34,789 bases of DNA, from NCBI GenBank assembly GCA_006227085.1, contig SBFY01000188.1:1-34789 (forward strand), given 5' to 3'. Source of the stretch: Gammaproteobacteria bacterium (GTDB taxonomy: Bacteria > Pseudomonadota > Gammaproteobacteria > Pseudomonadales > M0112). The position numbers and the translations under genes are program-made. Below the pieces are notes generated by a model that saw nothing but the letters and a program-made list of their open reading frames with translations, ran no database searches and was not told the origin of the DNA. The first letter of the stretch is position 1, and every line of letters starts with the position of its first letter. Positions 24,901-31,626 of the stretch are shown here, in pieces.

Positions 24901-27112
24901 CCTGCCCCAGCAGGATGTCTTCGCTATTGCCACCCAACAGCCAGTCATCGCCGGCACCACCATCCAGGAAATCCCTGTCCGCAGGTATGTCCTTGCCGAT
25001 GTAATCGAGGAACGACTGCGCAAAAAGAAAGTCACGGCCTTCACCGCCATACACAAAATCCGAACCGGGGCCGCCGAACAGCAAGTCCATGCCACCACCA
25101 CCTTGCAACCAATCGCGACCACTGTTGCCATGGATTTCATCATCAAGCTGGCCACCGGTAGCGAAGTCCGTCAAACGTGACCCGAAAAAATACGCTTCAT
25201 TGAGATCGCCCTCTTCCACGCGCCCCTTGGCCAGCGTTGTTTCACCATACGCTGGCGACCATTGCAGGCTGGGCTCGCCGGATAACAGGGCAATATCCTG
25301 TTCCGCTGGCTGCGCTGGATCGAAGAAAGCGTCCGCACCTTCTGCCATGGGTAGCCACAGGCTATTCGCAAAACCGTTATCCCGGTCGAGCAATAAATAT
25401 CCGCTGTCGGTCTTGAGCAGGAGTTGATGGTCGCCATCGGTCGCCGAAAGACCCGTGAACCCTGCTTTCGACGTGAGCGCGCCCAATGCATCACCAGCAA
25501 CGCGTAATTCATCACCTGTCCACAAGGTTTCGGCGTAACGATCATGACCCTCCTGATCATGATTCCAGCCCAGCTCAATCACATCCTTGCCGTGACCACC
25601 CACAAAGACATCGTGGCCATTACCGCCCGCCAGGGTGTCATTGCCATCACCGCCTTCCAGCCAGTCATTGCCATGCAGGCCATATAAGGCATCAACACCG
25701 GCTGCACCGTACAAGTGATCAGCGCCCTCGCTGCCCAATAACTTGCCACCAGCCGCAAGGTTATAGGCCACTTGCATGCCTGTGATCCCATCCACCGCTG
25801 ACGCACTGCTGAACACCCTGTTGCTGCGCAAATCCCGGAATTGGATGGCGCCCGGCAAACCGACATAGCCCGTCGCCGATGGGGTATCGCTGCGATTGGA
25901 CTGCATGAGGCCGGTATAAAAAGCACTGCGATCGCGCCAGAACATGTCACTGTATTGCTGGGGTGCATACTCCGTAGCAGATTGACGGGCGGCACCTGCC
26001 GACTCACCACCCAGCAGTGAAAATGCCTGCGCATTCATGGCGGCATACCGTGCTGCGCGACCTTCAGCCGTATCGGCATCCGCCATGGCTTGCAGCCAGG
26101 ATGCACCATGAGCCGCCATTGGCGTGATCGCGACAGCGTTGTCATAAGCCGCCAGGGCCTGGAACAGGATTTCGACATCCGTGGCAGCATCCGGCACTGA
26201 TTCCAGTCCTGCCCATGCCACCAACTGGGCATGAATGGTTTCCAGTGAGGTCGATGCCGTAGCGGAGGTCGCATCGAGGATGCGATAGATATCCTGCAAA
26301 CCTTCCGGCAGCAGCAAGGCATTATCCAGGTGCTGCAGTACGCGATAGATCGCAAGGCTTTGCACCATCTTTGCAATGGCATGGTTTTCTGACGCTGATT
26401 CCGATGCCTCGATAAACACCGGCGTCGAGCCACCCGGGCGAGCAAACCAGCCATTTTCAGCTGCCGTCAGCTCGATGCCCTTGTCCGCATAGAAGTTATG
26501 CACCTTGGCTGGATCCAGTGGCTTGTCCTGCACCAGCGGCAGGATATGGTTCAACCAAAGACGATCCAGGGGTGCAATGCCGGCACCGTTGAAGGTGTAC
26601 ACCTCCTTCACCAGTTCCGGGTATTTATAGGCCGCCAGCAAGGCAAGATGGCCACCAAGACTGTGCCCCGCAAACGTCACCTGCCCCTTGTAAGCGGCAA
26701 CCACTTGCCCGTCGTCGGTGATCAGGCCAGCGTTTTTCAGGAAACGGTCAACCGAGGAGGCCTGACCGATACGGAAGAAATCCGCGAGGAATTGCAGGCC
26801 AACGGCCAAAGAACCGTCATTGAGGATATCCATCAGCGAAGACAGTGCGTCACCACTACTGCCAAAATTGAATTCCGTGCCGCGAAAGGCAACGGTTGTG
26901 CCACCGGAAGGGGCGGTCAGGACGAAGGCGTCGAGGCCGGATAATGCATCGGCCTTATGAGTAGCCTTAAAGTTTTTGAGATAAAACTCAGCTTGTGCTT
27001 CTGAAAAATCTCTATTAATCAGCGAATTAACTATATCGCCGACTTGATCATTATATAAATCAACATACGCGGCATCAGCCAGCAAAGCAGAAAGATATAT
27101 TTTGCTATCCAT
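21902..27112 (-). CDS. Giant RTX-repeat lipase/esterase-like secreted protein
   Basis: 1736 residues. The N-terminal domain (about 1-300) is a lipase-3-like alpha/beta hydrolase: AFRGTE (residues 75-80) and the nucleophile elbow GHSLGG (149-154, Ser151), with Asp210 and His244 as candidate triad partners. Calcium-binding nonapeptide blocks of GGxGxDxLx type lie near residues 458-520, 650-1070 and 1184-1244. A cadherin-like segment (about 1515-1610, beginning NHAPVTNGF and containing DIDGDYLVVTDV) precedes a Gly/Ser-rich tail. Such proteins usually leave by type I secretion and fold on meeting Ca2+. No ABC exporter genes are in the window and there is no Sec signal peptide. AAAGGA precedes the ATG within a small hairpin. 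The lipoprotein gene upstream is probably cotranscribed. Confidence 0.9.
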   Translation of the reverse strand: MDSKIYLSALLADAAYVDLYNDQVGDIVNSLINRDFSEAQAEFYLKNFKATHKADALSGLDAFVLTAPSGGTTVAFRGTEFNFGSSGDALSSLMDILNDGSLAVGLQFLADFFRIGQASSVDRFLKNAGLITDDGQVVAAYKGQVTFAGHSLGGHLALLAAYKYPELVKEVYTFNGAGIAPLDRLWLNHILPLVQDKPLDPAKVHNFYADKGIELTAAENGWFARPGGSTPVFIEASESASENHAIAKMVQSLAIYRVLQHLDNALLLPEGLQDIYRILDATSATASTSLETIHAQLVAWAGLESVPDAATDVEILFQALAAYDNAVAITPMAAHGASWLQAMADADTAEGRAARYAAMNAQAFSLLGGESAGAARQSATEYAPQQYSDMFWRDRSAFYTGLMQSNRSDTPSATGYVGLPGAIQFRDLRSNRVFSSASAVDGITGMQVAYNLAAGGKLLGSEGADHLYGAAGVDALYGLHGNDWLEGGDGNDTLAGGNGHDVFVGGHGKDVIELGWNHDQEGHDRYAETLWTGDELRVAGDALGALTSKAGFTGLSATDGDHQLLLKTDSGYLLLDRDNGFANSLWLPMAEGADAFFDPAQPAEQDIALLSGEPSLQWSPAYGETTLAKGRVEEGDLNEAYFFGSRLTDFATGGQLDDEIHGNSGRDWLQGGGGMDLLFGGPGSDFVYGGEGRDFLFAQSFLDYIGKDIPADRDFLDGGAGDDWLLGGNSEDILLGQGDNDHLYGNPGDDWLSGGAGVDYLWGDSRFGIYHAWVRDEAVGGEDRFRYLRPLMAMLDTSDVLQPWGDAALLSYNDVLDGGTGNDWLFGELGNDVLSGGADDDVLMGDRINRDPFFDESAFLYGFTAFGPSAINSALEGVDPVAFAELPLALHGNDVLLGGLGRDTLYGNGGDDLLQGGAGNDYLHGDDPVLESAGQGGRDRLFGEAGTDHLLGGSGDDWLDGGADDDVLRGGAGNDQLEAGAGNDTAYGDAGQDVIHGGAGMDTLYGGADADWLNGDADRDWLHGEAGNDWLAGGAGDDFLIAGDGDDWLEGGIGSDLLEGGSGADRYRFFAGDGFDVLRDEDADSVLYFEGGIQRADLEANAVNGAVFITYSVYSGDIIQLESAAAASWQLYYWDSGNQGYETMALGDLLAGRRDSQTQQQGSDYNDLASFVDVAYAGDDWHGGYGDDTVYTGNSEGQFFGDWGDDTLVGGASPVMLSGGSGNDRLVAGDDMNQLVGGSDDDVYDIGAYRPVITEDADGGYDRVVANAATDSRWILPAFTESLQLDAGGNIATLVMTPGQQDYAVTAGQVEVELVAGSGVDRLFTDAPVELLFSGDVLPDQVFVGIHNGMLSVRYADDDQLLMANSDGSMRSAQSISMRMGADQVDWLPVSPVQEMVGTDGDDRWSPFSMIWVNGLPPTVNFRDPGGEDVLISSIIHEPKAMGVDEVLRSGDDLLLRMRNLPVNEVLPDPMYSQWRIRDWFVDDAFRIEQISDNISRWSDANPIEASVSAVMESNHAPVTNGFSVTSEQQEFSLPLLELLEASSDIDGDYLVVTDVWDISRELDVQLTRSAVLNIHASEGQHQLFYRVSDGLEYASGVVDIRVGPQGSVDPVEVVVEEPAGEAALPTSNQWLENLWQAWGVPEVAGLLTTVLDDWKPFSGGNYWAQGNPGEAVFGGLRDRVQSGFGAVGLSFTSLDVAQPFSWASSSFGMGSQGLISSSPSPYQGVAYGGWLGFGG
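23380..25740 (-). repeat. Coding repeats of the RTX calcium-binding domain
   Basis: Tandem degenerate units of 27 bases, with recurring plus-strand CCAGTCATCGCC-like stretches, encode the GGxGxD nonapeptides. They are densest at 23900-25160, with shorter blocks at 25590-25740 and 23380-23560. They cause long spurious open frames on the opposite strand. Confidence 0.85.
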
Positions 27113-27128
27113 GACAAATCCTTTTGTC
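27113..27128 (-). promoter_or_regulatory. Hairpin presenting the RTX gene Shine-Dalgarno in its loop
   Basis: On the minus strand GACAAA-AGGA-TTTGTC forms a perfect 6-bp stem with the AGGA of the ribosome binding site as tetraloop, and the ATG follows immediately. Confidence 0.5.
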
Positions 27129-27137
27129 TAAATGGTT

Positions 27138-27794
27138 TTAATGAAAGACTTTATCTAGCAGCGATGAATCCGTAAGGCCACCTTTCTCATAATAAGTGTT
27201 TACACATACCCTGCTTCCGTAATCTTTTCCAAGCCCATAATCTTTCGGGATAAAGCTAAAAAGATTTTTTCTCAGGAGAACTTCACTCGTATTTGAATCA
27301 ATAACTTCAAATTTACTCTTTTGTATCGCTGAGCTTATCTCCTTATCAATAACATCTACCCTGAAATCAGATCTCACCCGATACCTGAATTCTTCTTCCA
27401 TCGGCAGTAGCTTGACGCATTGTTTTTCGAAAAACGTCTTGTTCTTTCGCAACAAAACACGCCCCTCGATTTCGTTAAAACATGCCGGATCGCCTTTGAG
27501 CCCTTTTTCATAGACATAACAGCCAGGCGGCTTGCGATCCGGGAAATAACCAAAGTAGCTTTTATTACAGAACCCCAAGCGTTGGAGCGACTGACTATCA
27601 ATCAGGGTTATGGCGCAAGTTGTATTGCAGCTATCCCATTCATAAAAAACCTCATCTGCCTGCACGGTCTTGTAGACATGCAGGCCGGATTCGGCCTCAC
27701 AAAGTTCCAGGAACTGGCGGTAATCGTCCCGCACAAACAGACTGCAGCCCAAGGCCAGTGCGGCCACAGCCGATATCACCCATACCCGTTTCAT
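27138..27794 (-). CDS. Cysteine-rich lipoprotein, unknown function
   Basis: 218 residues, no family recognised. The leader MKRVWVISAVAALALGC ends in a good lipobox (LALGC, Cys17), so it should be membrane-anchored. About ten further cysteines (EAE-flanking ELC, DSCNTTC, GFC, GCY, ACF, QCV, VCV) point to disulfides in the periplasm or outside. The start is the ATG ending at 27794, with GGAG 6 bases upstream; an in-frame start five codons earlier lacks this. Its codons are clearly more AT-rich than those of neighbouring genes. It ends 25 bp before the RTX gene and may assist, tether or counteract that hydrolase, which is inference. Confidence 0.78.
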   Translation of the reverse strand: MKRVWVISAVAALALGCSLFVRDDYRQFLELCEAESGLHVYKTVQADEVFYEWDSCNTTCAITLIDSQSLQRLGFCNKSYFGYFPDRKPPGCYVYEKGLKGDPACFNEIEGRVLLRKNKTFFEKQCVKLLPMEEEFRYRVRSDFRVDVIDKEISSAIQKSKFEVIDSNTSEVLLRKNLFSFIPKDYGLGKDYGSRVCVNTYYEKGGLTDSSLLDKVFH

Positions 27795-27925
27795 TCCGGT
27801 CTCCAGCACAGGAAAACCGGTATCTTAGTCAGCGATACGCTGCTGTCTGTAGGAAATATCGCAAATTGATTGCGGCCAATAGCTGGGCGAATTGTTATTG
27901 TGGCGTGATGCGGACTGGGCATTTA

Positions 27926-27952
27926 TGGATTCCCGCCTTCGCGGGAATGACG
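27926..27952. repeat. dRS3-like palindrome
   Basis: ATTCCCGC (27929-27936) pairs perfectly with GCGGGAAT (27941-27948) around CTTC, with flanks TGG and GACGGA. It is the same family as 974-1001. The gap 27795-28042 around it holds no gene. Confidence 0.75.
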
Positions 27953-28042
27953 GAGGGAGCACGTCGGTTCACTTGTCCATTTTGACGGCCTGGAACACCC
28001 TATCCAGAAAAGCCCTATCAACAGGAATGCGGTTCGATAGCT

Positions 28043-29119
28043 TCAGCGGACAGGCACCTTCACCACTTCCGCCTCGATCGCGCCCGGCATAGCCGCCACT
28101 TGCAGCCAGCGGAAGTAGATAAAGCCGTGCTCATGGCCGGCGGTTTCCAGCCAGTTGGGCTTGCCGGGGTCGCTGTGGGCGATGATCAATTCCCAGCTGC
28201 CGTCGTCGTTCAATTCCACATCCTGGTCTGACAGGGCGCACTGGAAATAGCGGAAATCAAAGGTCTGCATGCAGCTGTTCCACAAATGGCAGCTCCAGTA
28301 CAGGCAATCGGGCGATGTGCCGCGCAGGATGAGCGCTTCATCGGGCTTCAGTTTGAAGAAGCCGAAGCTGTGGATGTTATCGGGCGTGGACCAATGCCCC
28401 GTTGAGGCGCTGGCCTGGAACGGCGGGCACGGCTGGTTGTAGGCGGCGATATCATCGGGCCACGGGATCGGGCTCATCGCAAACCACCCTTTCAGGAAGC
28501 TCACCAGCGACTGGATGCGCCGGGCCATGCTGGCAGCGCTTTCCGGCGCGGGCGGGCTCAGGCCGGCAACGGGTTCAATCAGCAGCAGCGCTTCGGTTTC
28601 ATATTCGATGGCGTGGAAATACTGGCGCACGATCAGGCTGTGCGTGTCTGGCTTCAATGCGATGACATTGCCGGTTTTGCCTTCGGGTTGTGTGGTCAGC
28701 AGCAATTCAAAATCGCCGTCTTCGTCAAACACCATCTGGCTGTGGTTGAGGTTGACGTGGATGTCGACTTTCTCGGCGCTGGCACCGCCATAGGTGGTGA
28801 ACGCGAGGTAGCAAGTGTCAGCCTTGTTGCCGGTAATACGGTAGTCGCGGTCACCACACAGCGGCGCGAAGTCATACAGGGCGTGGGCGTTGTCGCCACC
28901 CATTTTGCGCCAGGGATAGACAATGCGTGAAAACCGCGGGCGTTCGGGATCGTTATCGAGGTACAGGTCAATGCCGATCGCCGTCAAATCGAGGATGTGG
29001 CGATAACCTTCAGCAAGATCGATATCATCGCGCTGGTTACGCTCATTCAATAACTGCTGGCCAGCAGTTTGCAGCAGGGCTATCAGTTCGTTGAAGGCTT
29101 GTGTGTCGGCACGACTCAT
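28043..29119 (-). CDS. DUF1214-domain protein
   Basis: 358 residues without signal peptide or membrane helices. The C-terminal part, with KLKPDEALILRGTSPDCLYWSCHLWNSCMQTFDFR and DGSWELIIAHSDPGKPNWLETAGHEHGFIYFRW, matches DUF1214 proteins as I know them; the family has no firm enzymatic role. AAAGGA lies 6 bases before the ATG. It starts 3 bp after the sulfotransferase stop, so both are made from one message and probably act on the same compound class. The paired genes resemble arrangements in organisms that handle sterols or lipids, including mycobacteria; that is recollection, not a search result. Confidence 0.85.
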   Translation of the reverse strand: MSRADTQAFNELIALLQTAGQQLLNERNQRDDIDLAEGYRHILDLTAIGIDLYLDNDPERPRFSRIVYPWRKMGGDNAHALYDFAPLCGDRDYRITGNKADTCYLAFTTYGGASAEKVDIHVNLNHSQMVFDEDGDFELLLTTQPEGKTGNVIALKPDTHSLIVRQYFHAIEYETEALLLIEPVAGLSPPAPESAASMARRIQSLVSFLKGWFAMSPIPWPDDIAAYNQPCPPFQASASTGHWSTPDNIHSFGFFKLKPDEALILRGTSPDCLYWSCHLWNSCMQTFDFRYFQCALSDQDVELNDDGSWELIIAHSDPGKPNWLETAGHEHGFIYFRWLQVAAMPGAIEAEVVKVPVR

Positions 29120-29122
29120 ACG

Positions 29123-30406
29123 TTATCCTTTATTTTGTTCAAACGGGATGTGGTAGCGGGCGCGATAAGCACCGAGCTCGGCTTCGACCTGTTCCCCGCT
29201 CAAACCGAAATCGGCGAGTGAATAGTCGTGCTTGCCATGCTTGTGCTGGCGGTTTTTCTCGAGCCAGGCCTGCATGGCAGACCAGGTGGCATCGGTCAAC
29301 GGGCGGCCGATGAAGGCATAAATGCGCTCCATGCTGCCACGCAGGTCAGTGTTGATATCGTGATACTGGATGTCTATTTGCTGTTCAGCCGGAATGCGCT
29401 CACGAATACGCGCGGTTTTGTCGACCATCCAGCGGGTCTTATGCAGCCAGTCGCGGCCAATGAAGTGCGGGTCGATATGGTCAGTATCGCGCACCATCGC
29501 ATTCCAGACTGTGCTGCACACGCTGCCCACGGCAGCCTGCGGGTCACGGTGTGAGCAGATGATTTTGGCCTGCGGGAACACGGTCATCAGGCAATCGAGA
29601 TCGGCCATGTGTTGCGGGGTTTTCAGGATCCACGGTTGCTGCACGTAATTTGGGTCACGCTGTTCGCGGAACCACTCCAGCAGCTTGAGCATCTTCACCA
29701 GGTATTCGTACACGAAGGTCTGGTCGTGTTCCATGATGTATTGGCCGAATGAAGGTATGCGCTTCATCGCCTCGTGAATCTGGCTGCCGAAGGCGTGCTC
29801 CATCGGGCCCAGTTCCTCTTCCACTTCCAGCGCGCCCAAGGGGTGCACGGCGGCGATTTGCGGGCCCATCCACAACACGATCTTGAGGGCTTGCTCGATG
29901 TTGGTCTGGCGCGGATCGGGTTCACCGGCTGGCGTGGTGAAACTCTCCGGCCACGGCACCGGATACACCGACTCCCAGCTGTGCAGGCAACTGAACCCGC
30001 TATCGCAGGCCAGCAGGCGATGCAGGCGGGTGGTACCGGTACGGGCAAGACCCACGATCACGACCGGCGGCAACAATTCCCGCTGCAGGATTTCCGGGTG
30101 CTGCTTGAACAGCGCCTCAGCCCAGAGGCGATCCTTGAACACCCGGATAAACGATTGCCGGGTCAGGTAGCGGCCAATCGGGTTCAAATCCGCTTCAGTT
30201 TCGATGGCCTGCAGCAAGAAGCGTAATTGCGGCCAGAAGGGTTCAGTGCCGAGATCTTCCAGCCCCGTGGCTTTACGGGCAGCGGCGATGAGGCTTGCCT
30301 CAGAGAGGTCGGCCTTGCCGAGGCCGAGCGGCCACAACAGGCGCAGCAGGCCATTGATGAGGCGCATGGGCAGGCGGTGATAGGCAGTCGCCGGGGGTAA
30401 TGCCAT
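29123..30406 (-). CDS. PAPS-dependent sulfotransferase family protein
   Basis: 427 residues. The 5'-phosphosulfate loop is VGLARTGTTRLHRLL (about 118-132) and the 3'-phosphate segment is AKIICSHRDPQAAVGS (near 278-293, with Arg and Ser). Together they identify a P-loop-like sulfotransferase that moves sulfate from PAPS to a hydroxyl. It belongs to the large bacterial type (Sulfotransfer_3-like), whose substrates are mostly unknown. The start is the ATG ending at 30406, with AGGA about 7 bases upstream; the frame is open further but would enter the divergent neighbour. It is coupled to the DUF1214 gene. Confidence 0.88.
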   Translation of the reverse strand: MALPPATAYHRLPMRLINGLLRLLWPLGLGKADLSEASLIAAARKATGLEDLGTEPFWPQLRFLLQAIETEADLNPIGRYLTRQSFIRVFKDRLWAEALFKQHPEILQRELLPPVVIVGLARTGTTRLHRLLACDSGFSCLHSWESVYPVPWPESFTTPAGEPDPRQTNIEQALKIVLWMGPQIAAVHPLGALEVEEELGPMEHAFGSQIHEAMKRIPSFGQYIMEHDQTFVYEYLVKMLKLLEWFREQRDPNYVQQPWILKTPQHMADLDCLMTVFPQAKIICSHRDPQAAVGSVCSTVWNAMVRDTDHIDPHFIGRDWLHKTRWMVDKTARIRERIPAEQQIDIQYHDINTDLRGSMERIYAFIGRPLTDATWSAMQAWLEKNRQHKHGKHDYSLADFGLSGEQVEAELGAYRARYHIPFEQNKG

Positions 30407-30475
30407 GAGGCATCCTGTTATTGTTTTTTCGCCAGCATATCGGCCACGGCCTGCGAATGGAATTACAATCTGGCT

Positions 30476-31390
30476 ATGAAACATGCCTCCCGCCAGAAAC
30501 TGTTCGACGCCCTGCAAAAGGTGGAAACCGCCGGCCTGCCGCCGGACAAGGCCATCGCCCTGCTGCCGGCCAGCGGCAGCTCGGAACAGGTACTGACGCT
30601 GACCGCCCTGCAAAAGCTGCTGAAGCAGGACATGACCCTGTCAGAAGCAGCCCTCAAGAGCGGCCTGTTCGAACCCCATGAAGTCGGCCTGATCCGCATC
30701 GGCGAGAAACGCGGCAAATTGCTGGAAACCTACAGCTGGCTGGCACGCCATTACGGCAACCTTAATGGCCGCTGGCAGGAACTGTATAGCGCCCTGCGAC
30801 TGCCATTGATCGTCTGGGTCGTTGGCACGGCATTCCTCAAGTTAATGGTATTAACCAAGGGCGGGATCGGTGCCGGTGGCTTCATCGGCCTGCTGCTGAT
30901 ACCCGTGGCCAGCCTGCTCGCTGCCCGGGGCTTTTACAGCCAGTACGCCAATCGCGCCCTGCCACCATGGGCGACGGAGCTGTTGCTGAAGATCCCCGGC
31001 TTGCGTGAACAGTTACGCCAATACCATGAAGCCGTGTTTTGCCATCACCTGGGCATCGCACTGGAGGCCGGCCTGCCACTGCCCGAAGCCGTGGGCATTG
31101 CCATTCATGGCATCGGCAACCCGCGCATCCGCGAATCCTTTGGCACCATCGAAAGCGCGGTGGAATCCGGCAGCACACTCAGTGACGCGGTGAGCTTCAG
31201 TGACGCCATCAGCCGCCCCGAAGGCACTACCGCTATCGGCACCGGTGAATCCACCGGAAAATTGCCGGAAGCACTCAGTAACTACGCACGCAAACTCGCC
31301 AATGCCAACGACAGCCAATGGGATGCCATTGCCAGTCGCGTGGCGCCACTTGCCTGGACGATCGTGATCCTGGTGTTACTGCTGGCGTAG
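30476..31390 (+). CDS. Orphan type II secretion system F-domain protein
   Basis: 304 residues with two T2SS-F-like helical domains. GLIRIGEKRGKLLETY (about residues 71-86) and IGTGESTGKLPEALSNYA (about 257-274) are the repeated G-E-x-x-G-x-L signatures of GspF/PilC. Membrane segments lie at about 109-126, 132-150 and 290-304. It is roughly 100 residues shorter than GspF or PilC, and the last helix ends at the stop. No other secretion or pilus genes are present. Its role is therefore unknown: it may be a minor assembly-platform paralogue. The ribosome binding site is weak. The start is 69 bp from the divergent sulfotransferase gene. Confidence 0.8.
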   Translation: MKHASRQKLFDALQKVETAGLPPDKAIALLPASGSSEQVLTLTALQKLLKQDMTLSEAALKSGLFEPHEVGLIRIGEKRGKLLETYSWLARHYGNLNGRWQELYSALRLPLIVWVVGTAFLKLMVLTKGGIGAGGFIGLLLIPVASLLAARGFYSQYANRALPPWATELLLKIPGLREQLRQYHEAVFCHHLGIALEAGLPLPEAVGIAIHGIGNPRIRESFGTIESAVESGSTLSDAVSFSDAISRPEGTTAIGTGESTGKLPEALSNYARKLANANDSQWDAIASRVAPLAWTIVILVLLLA

Positions 31391-31463
31391 GCGAGCCGGC
31401 ATTCCCAGCCATCTTCATTCGCAAACCAGCGGATGACTGTTCGCAACCCGATCGTGCTGGCAT

Positions 31464-31536
31464 AAAAAAACCGGGCTGGTAAGGAGACCTACCAACCCGG
31501 TTTCAGGTTTGAGCGTACATGCCACTGTCACTCATG
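31464..31536 (-). ncRNA. Candidate quorum-regulated small RNA (predicted)
   Basis: A TAGAAT -10 box at 31546-31541 predicts a leftward start near 31534-31536. The terminator at 31503-31468 plus its T-run would end the RNA near 31464, giving about 70 nt: a roughly 32-nt lead followed by the terminator hairpin. The lux-box-like dyad at 31567-31586 is centred about 42.5 bp upstream of the predicted start, the usual place for LuxR activation. The hairpin loop (minus strand GGTCTCCT) is complementary to the luxI ribosome binding site. A 10-codon frame (MSDSGMYAQT, 31535-31503) without a ribosome binding site also lies inside. All of this is prediction. Confidence 0.45.
31468..31503 (-). terminator. 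Strong intrinsic terminator downstream of luxR and of the candidate small RNA
   Basis: Arms 31468-31481 and 31490-31503 (AAACCGGG...GGTA with TACC...CCCGGTTT) pair over 14 positions with one mismatch. The loop is AGGAGACC on the plus strand. On the minus strand the stem is followed by seven T (31470-31464), so termination should be efficient for leftward transcripts. The plus-strand T-run is short, so T2SS-F readthrough may be stopped less well. Confidence 0.85.
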
Positions 31537-31540
31537 ATTG

Positions 31541-31586
31541 ATTCTAGTCTCACATTGGCAACCTACAACTACCATGATTGGTAGCG
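31541..31586 (-). promoter_or_regulatory. Second lux-box-like operator with -10 box
   Basis: Operator 31567-31586 reads CGCTACCAATCATGGTAGTT on the minus strand; its core CTACCA-N4-TGGTAG is a perfect dyad. It matches the luxI-side box (32511-32530) at 16 of 20 positions. TAGAAT begins 20 bp after it, and TTGTAG overlapping its edge could be a weak -35. Confidence 0.6.
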
Positions 31587-31626
31587 TCAGCCCGCATATG
31601 CAAGAAAAATTGCACTGGGTGTAAAA

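Noticed and set aside
23376..25180. Several plus-strand open frames and CRISPR-like periodicity
   Set aside because: The periodicity is the 27-base RTX coding repeat; units are degenerate, contiguous and in frame, with no spacers.
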